Assembly: GCA_905182815.1 (NCBI GenBank)
Contig: CAJJCX010000003.1
Coordinates: 1 to 64,000, forward strand
DNA: 64,000 nt
Reading direction: 5' to 3'
Origin: an uncultured Candidatus Thioglobus sp.
GTDB lineage: Bacteria; Pseudomonadota; Gammaproteobacteria; PS1; Pseudothioglobaceae
Below are positions 19,453-28,604 of this stretch, in pieces (position 1 is the stretch's first letter; each line of letters starts with the position of its first letter). The position numbers and the translations under genes were made by a program. The notes under the pieces were generated by a model, which made no database searches, was not told the DNA's origin, and worked only from the letters and a program-made list of their open reading frames with translations.

Positions 19453-19482
19453 TTGTAAAAATGAAAAGTAATTAGGTATAAT
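19453..19482 (+). promoter_or_regulatory. Probable sigma-70 promoter of infA
   Basis: TTGTAA at 19453-19458 and a perfect TATAAT at 19477-19482 with an 18-base spacer. The predicted start near 19489 leaves a leader of about 33 bases before the infA ATG. Confidence 0.5.
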
Positions 19483-19521
19483 GCTACTTGGTTTTTAAAT
19501 TAATATTCTTATTAAATAAAT

Positions 19522-19740
19522 ATGTCAAAAAGTGATTACATTGAGTTAGAAGGCGTCGTAAAAGAAAAATTACCTAATACAACTTTTAAAGTTGAATTAG
19601 AAAATGGACATAGCGTTCTTGCTCATATTTCTGGAAAGATTCGTAAGCACTACATACGCATACTACCTGGCGACAAGGTAACTGTTGAAATGACTCCTTA
19701 TGACCTAACTAAAGGAAGAATTACCTTCAGACACAAATAA
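19522..19740 (+). CDS. infA: Translation initiation factor IF-1
   Basis: IF-1 binds the ribosomal A site during initiation. The 72-residue OB-fold product is of standard length, with the conserved [21 protein letters not shown] start, [16 protein letters not shown] and the RITFRHK end. It has its own probable promoter upstream. tRNA-Leu(CAA) lies 110 bases downstream on the same strand. Confidence 0.97.
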   Translation: MSKSDYIELEGVVKEKLPNTTFKVELENGHSVLAHISGKIRKHYIRILPGDKVTVEMTPYDLTKGRITFRHK

Positions 19741-19850
19741 ATGTTTTCTAACATTGAGGTTTTTGACTATATATAATCTCAATTTGATATGAATTTTATT
19801 AAAAAAATAGTTTCAGAAATTCTGAGATAATATTTTCAAGCCATAGATAA

Positions 19851-19937
19851 GCCAGTGTGGTGGAATTGGTAGACACGCCGGATTCAAAATCCGGTTCCTT
19901 CACGGGAGTGCCGGTTCGAGCCCGGCCACTGGTACCA
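19851..19937 (+). tRNA. tRNA-Leu (anticodon CAA)
   Basis: Acceptor stem GCCAGTG (19851-19857) pairs with CACTGGT (19927-19933, one G-T). The anticodon stem-loop CCGGA-TTCAAAA-TCCGG gives anticodon CAA, reading UUG. A long variable arm (TTCCTTCACGGGAGT) marks a class-II tRNA. The T-loop GGTTCGAGCC is present and the 3' CCA is encoded. GATAAT at 19826-19831 could be its -10 box. Confidence 0.96.
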
Positions 19938-19959
19938 AACTTGTTTAGGACTAAATAAA

Positions 19960-20193
19960 ATGGACAACAACTTTGTAAGTGAAGCGCTGAATTTAACCAT
20001 GTTTGGGATGGGATTCGTTTTTGTTTTTCTTGCTTTGATGGTTTTCGTCACAAATGTAATGTCCTTGCTTGTTGCAAAAATTCAACCCGCAACTAACGAT
20101 GCTTCAGCATTGGATTCTGATCCAATAATTGAGATTGATGAAAAAACAAGAGCAATTATTGAGGCAGCAATAAAAATGCATACACAGAGATAA
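19960..20193 (+). CDS. oadG: Oxaloacetate decarboxylase gamma subunit
   Basis: OadG is the small membrane subunit that joins OadA to OadB and assists decarboxylation. The 77-residue product has one N-terminal membrane helix (about residues 12-34) and a polar C-terminal tail. Recognition rests on size, topology and its place: the stop is four bases before oadA and oadB follows, the usual oadGAB order. Confidence 0.88.
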   Translation: MDNNFVSEALNLTMFGMGFVFVFLALMVFVTNVMSLLVAKIQPATNDASALDSDPIIEIDEKTRAIIEAAIKMHTQR

Positions 20194-20197
20194 CTAT

Positions 20198-21994
20198 ATG
20201 TCTAACAAAGAAAATAATAAACCAGTCCAAATAACTGAGCTAGTTCTTAGGGATGGACATCAATCGCTTTTTGCAACTAGAATGCGAATTGATGACATGC
20301 TTCCTATTGCAGAAAAATTAGACAAAATAGGTTATTGGTCAATGGAGTCTTGGGGTGGTGCTACTTTTGATGCTTGTATTCGTTTTCTTGGAGAAGATCC
20401 TTGGGAGAGAATACGTGAAATCAAAAAAGTTATGCCTAATACTCCTCAACAAATGCTCCTTAGGGCCCAAAATTTGTTGGGTTACCGTCACTATAGTGAC
20501 GATGTAGTTAGAAAATTTGTTGATCGATGCGCCGATAATGGTGTTGGTGTCTTAAGAATATTTGACGCGATGAATGATACGCGCAATCTTAAAACTGCCA
20601 TTGATCAAACAGTTAAAGTTGGCCAGCATGCTCAAGGCACGATTTCATATACAGTGAGTCCAGTCCATACAACTGAATTATGGATTGAGATGGCTAAAAA
20701 AATTGAAGATATGGGTGCACATTCATTGTGCATTAAGGATATGGCTGGCTTATTACAGCCTTATGTTGCATATGATTTAGTTAAAAAATTAAAAAAAGCG
20801 ATTGATATTCCTATTCAGCTGCATGCTCATGCAACTACTGGTCTCTCTACTGCTTGCATTATCAAAGCAGTTGAAGCTGGGATTGATCGAGTTGATACCT
20901 GTATTGGTTCGATGAGTATGACTTACAGCCATTCTGCAACTAACTCTGTTGTTTCTATTTTAGAGGCGAGCCCACGTAAAACTGGCCTAGACTTAAAAAA
21001 ACTTGAAGAAATTGATCAGTACTTTAAGCCAATCAGAGCTAAATATGCTAAGTTTGAGGGGTCACTTAAGGGTGTCGATTCAAGAATTCTTACATCTCAA
21101 GTTCCAGGCGGTATGCTGACTAATATGGAAAGCCAATTAAAAGAGCAAAATGCACTTGATAAAATGGACGAAGTTTTGTTGGAGATACCTCGAGTTCGAA
21201 AAGATTTAGGTTACATCCCTTTAGTAACTCCTACTTCTCAGATTGTAGGTACTCAATCCGTGCTCAATGTTCTAACTGGCGAGCGCTATAAAACTATTAC
21301 CAGAGAGTCAGCTGGAATACTTAAAGGTGAGTATGGTTCTGCTCCTGCCCCAGTAAACAAAGAACTTCAGGAGAGAGTCTTGGAGGGCGCAGAAGCAATT
21401 ACTTGTAGGCCTGCAGATAATATTGAGCCTGAGCTGGATGTTCTTGAATCTGAGTTTGATAAGCTTGTTTTAGAGAAGGGTATTAGAGTAGCAGATGAGA
21501 AAATTGATGATTTATTGACTTATGCTCTATTTCCTCAGGTGGGAATTAAGTTCTTAGAAAATAGAGATAATCCAGATTTCTTTGAGCCAGTTCCACAGGC
21601 GCCAATCAGTTCTTCAACTTCCGAGGAAGATGAAGGAATATATACTGTTTCATTTAAAGGGCAGTCTTACACAGTTAACGTTTCAGCAGGCGGCACGATA
21701 AAATCTGTGGGCACTTCCTCAGATACTTCAGAATTAAGTTCCGAAGACTCACAAGTCAGTTCAGAGCCTTTGGTGAATGGAAAAGAGGATATTTCAGCGC
21801 CACTATCGGGCACTATTTGGAAAATCTTAGTTAGTCCTAATCAGAATGTTAAAAAAGGTGATACTTTGCTTATTTTAGAGGCTATGAAGATGGAAACTGA
21901 GATCAAAGCAACACAATCTGGTGTCGTTTTAAATGTTGGCGTTAAAGAGGGTGATGCGGTAACTGTTGGTCAACTCCTTCTTTCTTTAGGTTAA
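20198..21994 (+). CDS. oadA: Oxaloacetate decarboxylase alpha subunit (biotin-dependent carboxyltransferase)
   Basis: OadA moves the carboxyl group of oxaloacetate to biotin; OadB then releases CO2 and exports Na+. The 598-residue product has a TIM-barrel carboxyltransferase domain from residue 1 ([16 protein letters not shown], with zinc-site His in LHAHATTG), a conserved carboxylase domain (about 320-470), a Ser/Glu-rich linker (about 475-525) and a biotinyl domain ending at the C-terminus, with biotin lysine Lys564 in LEAMKMETE. It is directly followed by oadB, which favours OadA over a pyruvate carboxylase subunit B. Confidence 0.93.
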   Translation: MSNKENNKPVQITELVLRDGHQSLFATRMRIDDMLPIAEKLDKIGYWSMESWGGATFDACIRFLGEDPWERIREIKKVMPNTPQQMLLRAQNLLGYRHYSDDVVRKFVDRCADNGVGVLRIFDAMNDTRNLKTAIDQTVKVGQHAQGTISYTVSPVHTTELWIEMAKKIEDMGAHSLCIKDMAGLLQPYVAYDLVKKLKKAIDIPIQLHAHATTGLSTACIIKAVEAGIDRVDTCIGSMSMTYSHSATNSVVSILEASPRKTGLDLKKLEEIDQYFKPIRAKYAKFEGSLKGVDSRILTSQVPGGMLTNMESQLKEQNALDKMDEVLLEIPRVRKDLGYIPLVTPTSQIVGTQSVLNVLTGERYKTITRESAGILKGEYGSAPAPVNKELQERVLEGAEAITCRPADNIEPELDVLESEFDKLVLEKGIRVADEKIDDLLTYALFPQVGIKFLENRDNPDFFEPVPQAPISSSTSEEDEGIYTVSFKGQSYTVNVSAGGTIKSVGTSSDTSELSSEDSQVSSEPLVNGKEDISAPLSGTIWKILVSPNQNVKKGDTLLILEAMKMETEIKATQSGVVLNVGVKEGDAVTVGQLLLSLG

Positions 21995-21996
21995 CT

Positions 21997-23127
21997 ATGG
22001 AACAACTAAAGCTACTTTGGGTTAATACAGGCCTTTATCAGATGGATTGGGGCCAAGGTCTTATGCTTCTTGTGGGCATCCTGTTAATCTATCTAGCAAT
22101 TGTAAAAAAATTCGAACCTCTTTTACTTCTGCCTATTGGGTTTGGCGCTCTTTTAAGCAATATTCCAGGCGCTAATTTAGCTATTGATGGTGGAATTTTG
22201 CATCTATTCTACGTTGTTGGTATTGAGTCTGGCGCGTTTCCTTTGATCATTTTTATGGGTGTTGGCGCTTTAACAGATTTTGGCCCACTTCTTGCAAATC
22301 CTAAAACTCTTTTACTTGGAGCTGCTGCTCAGTTTGGAATTTTTGCGACACTTTTAGGGGCAGTAGGATTATCAGTAATTGGTGTATTTGACTTTAGCTT
22401 GAAGCAAGCTGCTGCAATTGGAATTATTGGGGGTGCTGATGGTCCAACATCTATTTATGTTGCTTCAATTCTTGCGCCAGAATTACTCGGAGCAATTGCT
22501 GTTGCTTCGTATTCATATATGGCATTAGTTCCTCTAATTCAACCGCCAATTATGAGAGCGATGACTACTGAAAAAGAAAGAAAAATTAAGATGGTTCAGT
22601 TACGTGAGGTCTCTAAGGTTGAAAAAATTATATTCCCAATTATTTTGTTATTACTTGTTGCTCTTCTTCTGCCTGCAGCAGCTCCTCTATTAGGTATGTT
22701 TGCTTTTGGTAATTTAATGAAAGAATCTGGAGTTGTTGATCGCTTGAGCGATACTACTCAGAATGCTTTGATTAATATAGTAACGATTTTTCTTGGCCTT
22801 GCAGTAGGGTCAAAACTTATGGCCGATAAGTTTCTTCAACTTGATACTTTAGGAATTTTATTGCTTGGCTTAGTTGCCTTCTCTATTGGCACTATGTGCG
22901 GACTTCTCATGGCGAAACTAATGAACGTATTTAGTAAAAATAAAATTAACCCATTAATTGGCTCTGCAGGAGTTTCAGCAGTTCCAATGGCTGCACGTGT
23001 CTCTAATAAAGTTGGCCTTGAAGCTGATTCAAATAATTTCCTTCTTATGCATGCAATGGGGCCTAATGTTGCAGGTGTTATAGGGTCAGCAATCGCTGCA
23101 GGCATAATGATTCAATTTCTAGGTTAG
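21997..23127 (+). CDS. oadB: Oxaloacetate decarboxylase beta subunit, sodium pump
   Basis: OadB is the integral membrane subunit that couples carboxybiotin decarboxylation to Na+ export. The 376-residue product has about nine membrane segments and the signature [13 protein letters not shown], whose Asp belongs to the Na+ site, plus [16 protein letters not shown] at the C-terminus. It starts two bases after oadA and converges on lolD. With OadG and OadA it would make a primary sodium pump that also turns oxaloacetate into pyruvate. Confidence 0.94.
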   Translation: MEQLKLLWVNTGLYQMDWGQGLMLLVGILLIYLAIVKKFEPLLLLPIGFGALLSNIPGANLAIDGGILHLFYVVGIESGAFPLIIFMGVGALTDFGPLLANPKTLLLGAAAQFGIFATLLGAVGLSVIGVFDFSLKQAAAIGIIGGADGPTSIYVASILAPELLGAIAVASYSYMALVPLIQPPIMRAMTTEKERKIKMVQLREVSKVEKIIFPIILLLLVALLLPAAAPLLGMFAFGNLMKESGVVDRLSDTTQNALINIVTIFLGLAVGSKLMADKFLQLDTLGILLLGLVAFSIGTMCGLLMAKLMNVFSKNKINPLIGSAGVSAVPMAARVSNKVGLEADSNNFLLMHAMGPNVAGVIGSAIAAGIMIQFLG

Positions 23128-23176
23128 TAAAAAATTTAGAACCCTTACGTTTTTAACCCCATAAAACAAACTAGCT

Positions 23177-23852
23177 TTACGTTTCGTTTATTTCGCCATT
23201 GGTTAAGGTAAGCTTTCTACTCATTTTATTTGCAATAGACAGGTCATGAGTAACAATTAACAGTGCGGTAGTTTTATCTGTGTTTAGCTCTATGATAAGT
23301 TCTAAGACGTCCTTTGCATTTGCCGCATCTAGGTTACCTGTTGGCTCATCTGCCAAGAGACAAGTTGGCTCAGTTATCATAGCTCTTGCAATTGCAACCC
23401 TTTGCCTTTCTCCACCTGACAGCTCTGATGGCTTATGATTCAATCGATTTTCTAGCCCAACCTTTGTTAATATTTTTTTAGATTTTAAGAGTGCACCGCC
23501 TTTATCAACACCCATGATTAACAAAGGCAAGGCAACGTTATATAATGATGAAAAATCATTTAGTAAGTGATGAAATTGATAAACAAAGCCAAGATTTTTC
23601 GCTCGCAACTCTGTCCTATCTTTTTCGCTAATTTTTGAAATATTGGTATTAGCGATGAGCACATCACCTCAGTAGGAGTATCAAGGCCAGCCATTAAATT
23701 AAGTAGCGTTGATTTTCCACATCCTGATTGACCAATAATTGCAGTTGTTTCTCCAGACTTAATTTCAAAATTTAAATTTTTTAAAACAGATGTTTGATTT
23801 TGCCCTCATTATATGAAAAGCTAACAGAGCGACATTCAATTATATTACTCAT
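23177..23852 (-). CDS. lolD: Lipoprotein-releasing ABC transporter ATP-binding protein (two frame breaks)
   Basis: LolD powers release of outer-membrane lipoproteins to LolA. Repaired, the protein is about 225 residues starting [17 protein letters not shown] at 23852, with Walker [11 protein letters not shown]-loop FVYQFHHLL, signature [14 protein letters not shown] and Walker [13 protein letters not shown]. Two bases appear missing: one near 23798-23806 (after EG in the N-terminus) and one near 23666-23671, where GAGGGT would restore TEGDVLIA. The start overlaps the repaired end of lolC by 8 bases. Break sites fall in G-rich or A/T-rich runs, consistent with sequencing error. Confidence 0.9.
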
Positions 23853-25081
23853 GCCTTAAAACCTCTGAAATATTAACCTTTCCAGCACGTTTTGCTGGAT
23901 AAATAGCAGCAATAATTACTAATATAAAAGCTCCCAGAGACTATACTAACCACATCACTTAGTAGAATTTTTGATGGAAATCGGCTAATATAAAATAAAT
24001 CTTTAGGGAAAAATTGGAAGCCAATAATACTTTCAATTCCAGAAATTACAGACTCGATATTAAGAGCCAATAGTAACCCAAGAATTGTTCCTATAGTAAT
24101 ACCAATAAAACCAATACTGAGGCCTTGGTAGAAGAATATTCTAACAATTCTTTTTGGAGTCATTCCGATGGTTCTTAGAATTGCAATGTCAGACTTTTTG
24201 TCATTAACCACCATAACCATCATAGAGACTATATTAAAAGCAGCAATAGCAATTATCAAAGAAAGAATAATTGCAATCATTTGCTTTTCAAGATTTAAAG
24301 CTCTGATAAAGTTTCGTTGTTGTTGCATCCAATCAACCCCATAATAACCATTGCCGAGCGATTTAATTACACTATCTGTAATTTTATTAGCTTCAAATAA
24401 GTCGTCTACTTTAAGGCGAATTCCAGATACTTGATTTCCAAGAGCGAATAAATCTTGAGCGTCATAAAGGTGGATAAATGCAAGATTATTGTTGAAATCA
24501 TTTACGCCAGCATTAAATATACCGCTCACTGTATAAGCTTGTGACTGGGGGACTAGTTTACCAATTGAATTTCTAGAGGGAGCTATCAGAGTAAGCTTAT
24601 CTCCAATTCCTGTTCCCATAAGTGTTGCAAGGCCAACACCAATTAATATTGATGAATCGTCTTCATTAAGGCTAAGACTTCCATATTTAATATCATCTAA
24701 TAAGGCAGAGGTTGTTGATTCTAAATCTATAAGGATGCCTCTAACACTAATGCCTTGTGAGGCATTTTTTGAAGTCATTAAGGCAAAGTCTTCAACAAAA
24801 GGCGAGGATGCAATAATCTGGTCCTGTGTGTCAATTTTTTTTCTAAGATCTTGCCAATTATCGAGAGTATCATCAGTTTCTGTTATGTAGGAGTGAGAAA
24901 TCGTGTTTAAAACTCGATTTGTTAACTCTTCATGAAAGCCGTTCATTACTGACAAGACAGTAATAAGAGACATAACAGCTAGAACAAGACCAACCATAGA
25001 AACGCCAGAAATAAAAGAAACAAAGCCTTTTTTTCGATTGGATCTTAAATATTGGTTAGAAATATGAAATTCAACACTCAT
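23845..25081 (-). CDS. lolC: Lipoprotein-releasing ABC transporter permease LolC/LolE family (one frame break)
   Basis: The membrane subunit of the LolCDE complex extracts lipoproteins from the inner membrane. About 411 residues after repair. An N-terminal membrane helix (about 22-46) is followed by a periplasmic MacB-like domain (about 50-255) and three C-terminal membrane segments of the FtsX type. AILRTIGMTPKRI is the coupling-loop motif. A frame break near 23931-23945 hides the normal tail: the neighbouring frame gives GAFILVIIAAIYPAKRAGKV and ends SEVLRHE at 23845, overlapping lolD. Only one permease gene is present here, so the complex may use a homodimer as in LolF-type systems, or lolE lies elsewhere. 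Confidence 0.88.
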
Positions 25082-25116
25082 GGTCGGAATATTTTGTCAT
25101 AATTAATGTTTTAAAA

Positions 25117-26103
25117 GTGATTAAAATTATCAAAATGCTAAGTATTACAAGTTTTATCAATCACAGTAAGTTTGGCCTGGTTAATTTTTTGCTTTTGCCT
25201 TTTTCCGCTATTTTCTTCATTTTTAGTTATATACGTCTTTGTCTTTACAAAGTAAGGTTATTAAAAGTAAGCGTGTCATCAGTTCCAGTTATTGTTATAG
25301 GCAATATAACAGCAGGTGGAACTGGAAAGACGCCAATTGTAATTGCAGTCGCTAATTATTTTGCATCTCGCAATAAAATGGTAGGAGTTGTTTCCAGGGG
25401 CTATGGGGGAAAGTACGCTCAAGAATCATTAGAGGTTACTTCGACAAGTGATCCAATTGATTGCGGTGATGAGCCTTTGTTAATAAAGCAACAAACTGAA
25501 GCTTTTGTTGTAGTGGCTAAAAAAAGAAGCAATGCAGTAAAATTTTTAACTGAAAACTATTCAGTAGATTTAATTATTAGTGATGATGGTCTTCAGCATT
25601 ATGCTATGGGACGCGATATTGAAATCGCAGTTATAGATGGACACAATCGATTAGGAAATGGGTGGTTTCTTCCAGCAGGACCTCTAAGAGAATCAAAAAA
25701 AAGGCTCAAGTCAGTTGATTTTATTATCAATAATGGTTCGCATATGGAAGGAGAGATATCAAGCAAAATTGAAGCAAACTGTTATATTAATCTAGCTACC
25801 AATGAAAAAAAAGATCTTGATTTTTTTAAAAGTAAAAAATGCTTTGCTATCGCTGGAATTGGAAATCCAGATAATTTTTATTCATTGCTTGAGGAGCTTG
25901 GAGTTAATTTAATTACTAAAACATTTGCAGATCATCATAAATTTATTGAGAAGGATTTCGAATTTAAGGGTGATTATCCAATCTTAATGACAGCCAAGGA
26001 TTGTGTAAAATGTAAACAGTTTGCAACAAGCCAAATGTGGTATTTGTCTGTGGATGCAAAAATTAGTTCTGACTTTTATCAGCAACTCGAGTCTAAATTA
26101 TGA
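25117..26103 (+). CDS. lpxK: Tetraacyldisaccharide 4'-kinase
   Basis: LpxK phosphorylates the lipid A precursor disaccharide at the 4' position on the inner-membrane face. The 328-residue product begins at GTG 25117. A hydrophobic membrane-anchoring segment (about 22-40) precedes Walker A GNITAGGTGKT (62-72). SDDGLQHYAM (the family's catalytic Asp region) and LPAGPLRES follow. Its stop overlaps the ATG of the next gene (ATGA at 26100-26103), giving the classic lpxK-ycaR-kdsB order. Confidence 0.95.
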   Translation: MIKIIKMLSITSFINHSKFGLVNFLLLPFSAIFFIFSYIRLCLYKVRLLKVSVSSVPVIVIGNITAGGTGKTPIVIAVANYFASRNKMVGVVSRGYGGKYAQESLEVTSTSDPIDCGDEPLLIKQQTEAFVVVAKKRSNAVKFLTENYSVDLIISDDGLQHYAMGRDIEIAVIDGHNRLGNGWFLPAGPLRESKKRLKSVDFIINNGSHMEGEISSKIEANCYINLATNEKKDLDFFKSKKCFAIAGIGNPDNFYSLLEELGVNLITKTFADHHKFIEKDFEFKGDYPILMTAKDCVKCKQFATSQMWYLSVDAKISSDFYQQLESKL

Positions 26104-26270
26104 TTGACGAAAATTTATTAAAAATGTTAGTTTGCCCAGAAAGTAAAGCGCCTCTTAAGTTAGTTGGTGAAGAATTAGTGTGTGAAAAAAGTCAGTTAGC
26201 CTATCCTATTATTGATGGCATTCCAATTCTGCTTTTAGAAGAGGCTCGAAAAACTAATTCTGAAAAGTAA
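26100..26270 (+). CDS. ycaR: Trm112-family small protein YcaR
   Basis: A 56-residue protein of the UPF0434/Trm112 family. Residues 10-40 contain VCPESKAPL and a second Cys about 20 residues on, followed by the hallmark AYPIIDGIPILL and EEAR. It overlaps the lpxK stop by four bases (ATGA) and the kdsB start by one (TAATG), which strongly supports translation. YcaR function is not settled; it is almost always found between lpxK and kdsB. Confidence 0.93.
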   Translation: MIDENLLKMLVCPESKAPLKLVGEELVCEKSQLAYPIIDGIPILLLEEARKTNSEK

Positions 26271-27007
26271 TGGAATTTTCAGTAATTATTCCTGCTCGAT
26301 ATGCCTCAAGCCGTTTACCGGCAAAGCTACTAGAAAAAATAAATGGCAAAACACTTATTGAGCATACTTATTCAAATGCAGTTATGAGTTCTGCCAAACG
26401 TGTAATTATTGCAACGGATGATGAAAGAATAAGTAAGGTTGCTAAGGATTTTGGTGCCGAGGTTTGTATGACTGACTCAAGTCACACATCTGGTACTTCT
26501 CGCTTATCAGAGGCAGTCACCTCTCTAAATTTTAATGAGGATGAAGTGGTTGTTAATGTTCAGGGTGATGAGCCCATGATGAGTCCTAATGCAATAAATC
26601 AGGTTGCCTCTAACTTGATTAAAAGTGGAATGAGTGTTGCAACATTGTGCGAAAAAATTGAAAGTGAAGAATCTTACTTTGATCTAAATTGCGTTAAAGT
26701 CGTATATAATTCGCGCGGCAAAGCATTGTACTTCTCAAGATCACCGATTCCTGCTTTTAGGAATAGTAGTGAGATTAATTTGGATTTTTGTTTTCGCCAT
26801 GTTGGCTTATATGCATATCGAGTTAGTTTTTTAAAGCAATATTTGCAAATGGGTAAATCTGAGCTAGAACTAGCTGAGAAATTGGAGCAGTTAACTATAT
26901 TAAACCAAGGAATCGATATTAATGTTGATATTTCTTGCGCTCCAACTGGCTATGGTGTTGATACAGAATTTGATTTGAAAAAAGTTAAAGAGGAATTAAA
27001 AAAATGA
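26270..27007 (+). CDS. kdsB: 3-deoxy-manno-octulosonate cytidylyltransferase
   Basis: KdsB activates Kdo with CTP to CMP-Kdo for addition to lipid A. The 245-residue product has the nucleotidyltransferase start IIPARYASSRLPAKLL, VIIATDDERI, VVNVQGDEPMM, LYFSRSPIPAF and the C-terminal GYGVDTEFDL. It overlaps folD by four bases (ATGA), so lpxK-ycaR-kdsB-folD form one translationally coupled run. Confidence 0.96.
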   Translation: MEFSVIIPARYASSRLPAKLLEKINGKTLIEHTYSNAVMSSAKRVIIATDDERISKVAKDFGAEVCMTDSSHTSGTSRLSEAVTSLNFNEDEVVVNVQGDEPMMSPNAINQVASNLIKSGMSVATLCEKIESEESYFDLNCVKVVYNSRGKALYFSRSPIPAFRNSSEINLDFCFRHVGLYAYRVSFLKQYLQMGKSELELAEKLEQLTILNQGIDINVDISCAPTGYGVDTEFDLKKVKEELKK

Positions 27008-27837
27008 ATATTATTGATGGAAAAGAGATTGCAAAAAATCTGCGTTTAAAAATTGCTGAAGAAGTAAAAATGCTTGAACGACCTCCTGGTCTTGCTGTAA
27101 TTCTAGTAGGTGAAGACCCTGCCTCAGCAGTCTATGTAAGAAATAAAGAGCTAGCATGTAAGCAGGCAGGATTTTTTTCAGATAAGATTATTAAATCAGA
27201 GAATATCACAGAAGAACAGTTATTAGAAGAGGTGGAGAGACTTAACAATAATCCTTATATAGATGGCATTTTAGTGCAGCTTCCGTTGCCTAAACATATA
27301 GATGCAAATAAGGTTATTGAGCACATCTCACCATATAAGGATGTTGATGGATTCCACAGTGAAAATATTGGAAAGTTAATGCAGAATAAATCCCATTTAA
27401 GGCCATGCACTCCAAAGGGCGTTATGACTATGTTGGCATCAGTTGATTGTAAGGTGGAAGGTATGAATTGTGTAGTTATTGGTGCTTCAAATATTGTCGG
27501 TAGGCCAATGGCAATGGAGCTTCTAAATGCGCGAGGAACTGTAACTATTTGCAATAGTAAAACTAAAAATGTAGCTGAAAAAGTTAGGCAAGCTGACATT
27601 GTTGTTGTAGGTGTTGGAATTCCAGAAATGGTCAAAGGTGACTGGGTTAAAGATGGAGCTATCGTTATAGATATAGGTATTAATCGATTGGAAGATGGCT
27701 CTCTAGTTGGAGATGTAGACTTTGATGCAGTCAAAGATAAAGCTGGAGCTATAACGCCAGTTCCTGGTGGAGTTGGGCCAATGACTATTGCAACGCTTTT
27801 AGAAAACACATTGATAGCTTACAGGCAAAGTTTATGA
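27004..27837 (+). CDS. folD: Methylenetetrahydrofolate dehydrogenase / cyclohydrolase
   Basis: FolD interconverts 5,10-methylene-, methenyl- and 10-formyl-tetrahydrofolate with NADP. The 277-residue product shows DPASAVYVRNKELAC with the catalytic Tyr and Lys, DGILVQLPLP, VIGASNIVGRPMA (NADP binding) and ITPVPGGVGPMT. It starts inside the end of kdsB and overlaps the following glutaredoxin-like gene by four bases. Confidence 0.96.
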   Translation: MNIIDGKEIAKNLRLKIAEEVKMLERPPGLAVILVGEDPASAVYVRNKELACKQAGFFSDKIIKSENITEEQLLEEVERLNNNPYIDGILVQLPLPKHIDANKVIEHISPYKDVDGFHSENIGKLMQNKSHLRPCTPKGVMTMLASVDCKVEGMNCVVIGASNIVGRPMAMELLNARGTVTICNSKTKNVAEKVRQADIVVVGVGIPEMVKGDWVKDGAIVIDIGINRLEDGSLVGDVDFDAVKDKAGAITPVPGGVGPMTIATLLENTLIAYRQSL

Positions 27838-28205
27838 GATTTTTTCTAAGATTATTAAGAGAAGGCTCTGGCAGAGTATTGATATTAATTGACTGGTTAT
27901 TTAAGCCTTCAGTAGTAAAAAGAAATGATGAAGAGCAAGCTAAGGTTGATCAAGAAACAAAAATTCTAAAGCTTTATCAGTTCTATGCTTGCCCATTTTG
28001 CGTTAAGACTAGAAGAGCAATTAAACGTTTAAATCTTAAAGTTGAGACTCGTGATGCTCAAACTGCCGGGAAATTCAGAAAAGAGCTGGAAATAAGTGGT
28101 GGAAAGATTAAGGTTCCATGCTTAAAGCTAGAGGGTGCTGGTGAAGCTACTTGGATTTATGAATCGAATGATATTATTAAGTACCTGGATGAGCGCTTTT
28201 CATAA
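27834..28205 (+). CDS. Membrane-proximal glutaredoxin-like protein
   Basis: A 123-residue thioredoxin-fold protein. An N-terminal amphipathic or hydrophobic stretch (about 1-25, FFLRLLREGSGRVLILIDWL) probably attaches it to the membrane. It is followed by a glutaredoxin/GST-N domain with redox motif CPFC (Cys53 and Cys56), the cis-Pro region KVPCLKL and an ESNDIIKYL glutathione-binding helix. It is coupled to folD by a four-base overlap. It probably handles glutathione-dependent thiol chemistry; the partner is unknown. Confidence 0.8.
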   Translation: MRFFLRLLREGSGRVLILIDWLFKPSVVKRNDEEQAKVDQETKILKLYQFYACPFCVKTRRAIKRLNLKVETRDAQTAGKFRKELEISGGKIKVPCLKLEGAGEATWIYESNDIIKYLDERFS

Positions 28206-28226
28206 ACCATTTAATTTTTTATAAAA

Positions 28227-28604
28227 ATGCTTTATATTCGTGGCGGTAATAAAGAGCAAATAGTGCTTTCGCAGCAGTTATTTAGTTTCTGCAGTAACGG
28301 CTTGTTTCAAGCAAATAACATTCCAAATATTGATCTAACTATCCAAAAAGTAGATGATGCGCTTGCTTGGACAGACTATGAGGGCGATGGCAAGTTCTTT
28401 ATAGAAATTGAAGAATCATTAGATAGAAAAAAATTCATTATTACCCTGTGTCATGAAATGATACATGTGTGTCAATTTTTAGCAGGTGTTGAAGTCAGTG
28501 AGCTATCAGCATATCACTATGAAGAGGAGCTAGCAGAGCAGTTTTATCAAGAAGAGCTAGGCGGTAGTATTAATGGAAGTCTTTCAGATCTAAATGAGGA
28601 TTAA
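28227..28604 (+). CDS. Putative zinc-binding HExxH protein of unknown function
   Basis: A 125-residue acidic protein with the motif HEMIH at 76-80, preceded by a hydrophobic stretch (FIITLC), as in a zincin active-site helix. His97 and Glu99 to Glu101 downstream could supply a third ligand. It resembles the core of SprT-like or small gene-transfer-style metallopeptidases in size and motif only; no named family is certain. It follows the glutaredoxin gene by 21 bases and overlaps the end of the convergent purK by four bases. Confidence 0.65.
   Translation: MLYIRGGNKEQIVLSQQLFSFCSNGLFQANNIPNIDLTIQKVDDALAWTDYEGDGKFFIEIEESLDRKKFIITLCHEMIHVCQFLAGVEVSELSAYHYEEELAEQFYQEELGGSINGSLSDLNED

Noticed and set aside
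19740-19770. A terminator after infA (AATGTT/AACATT stem)
   Set aside because: Only six A-T-rich pairs, and the T run is interrupted by GAGG.
27255-27809. A 184-residue open frame on the reverse strand inside folD
   Set aside because: It is antisense to a well-conserved gene, has a Ser/Thr/Pro-rich composition typical of shadow frames and has no ribosome site.
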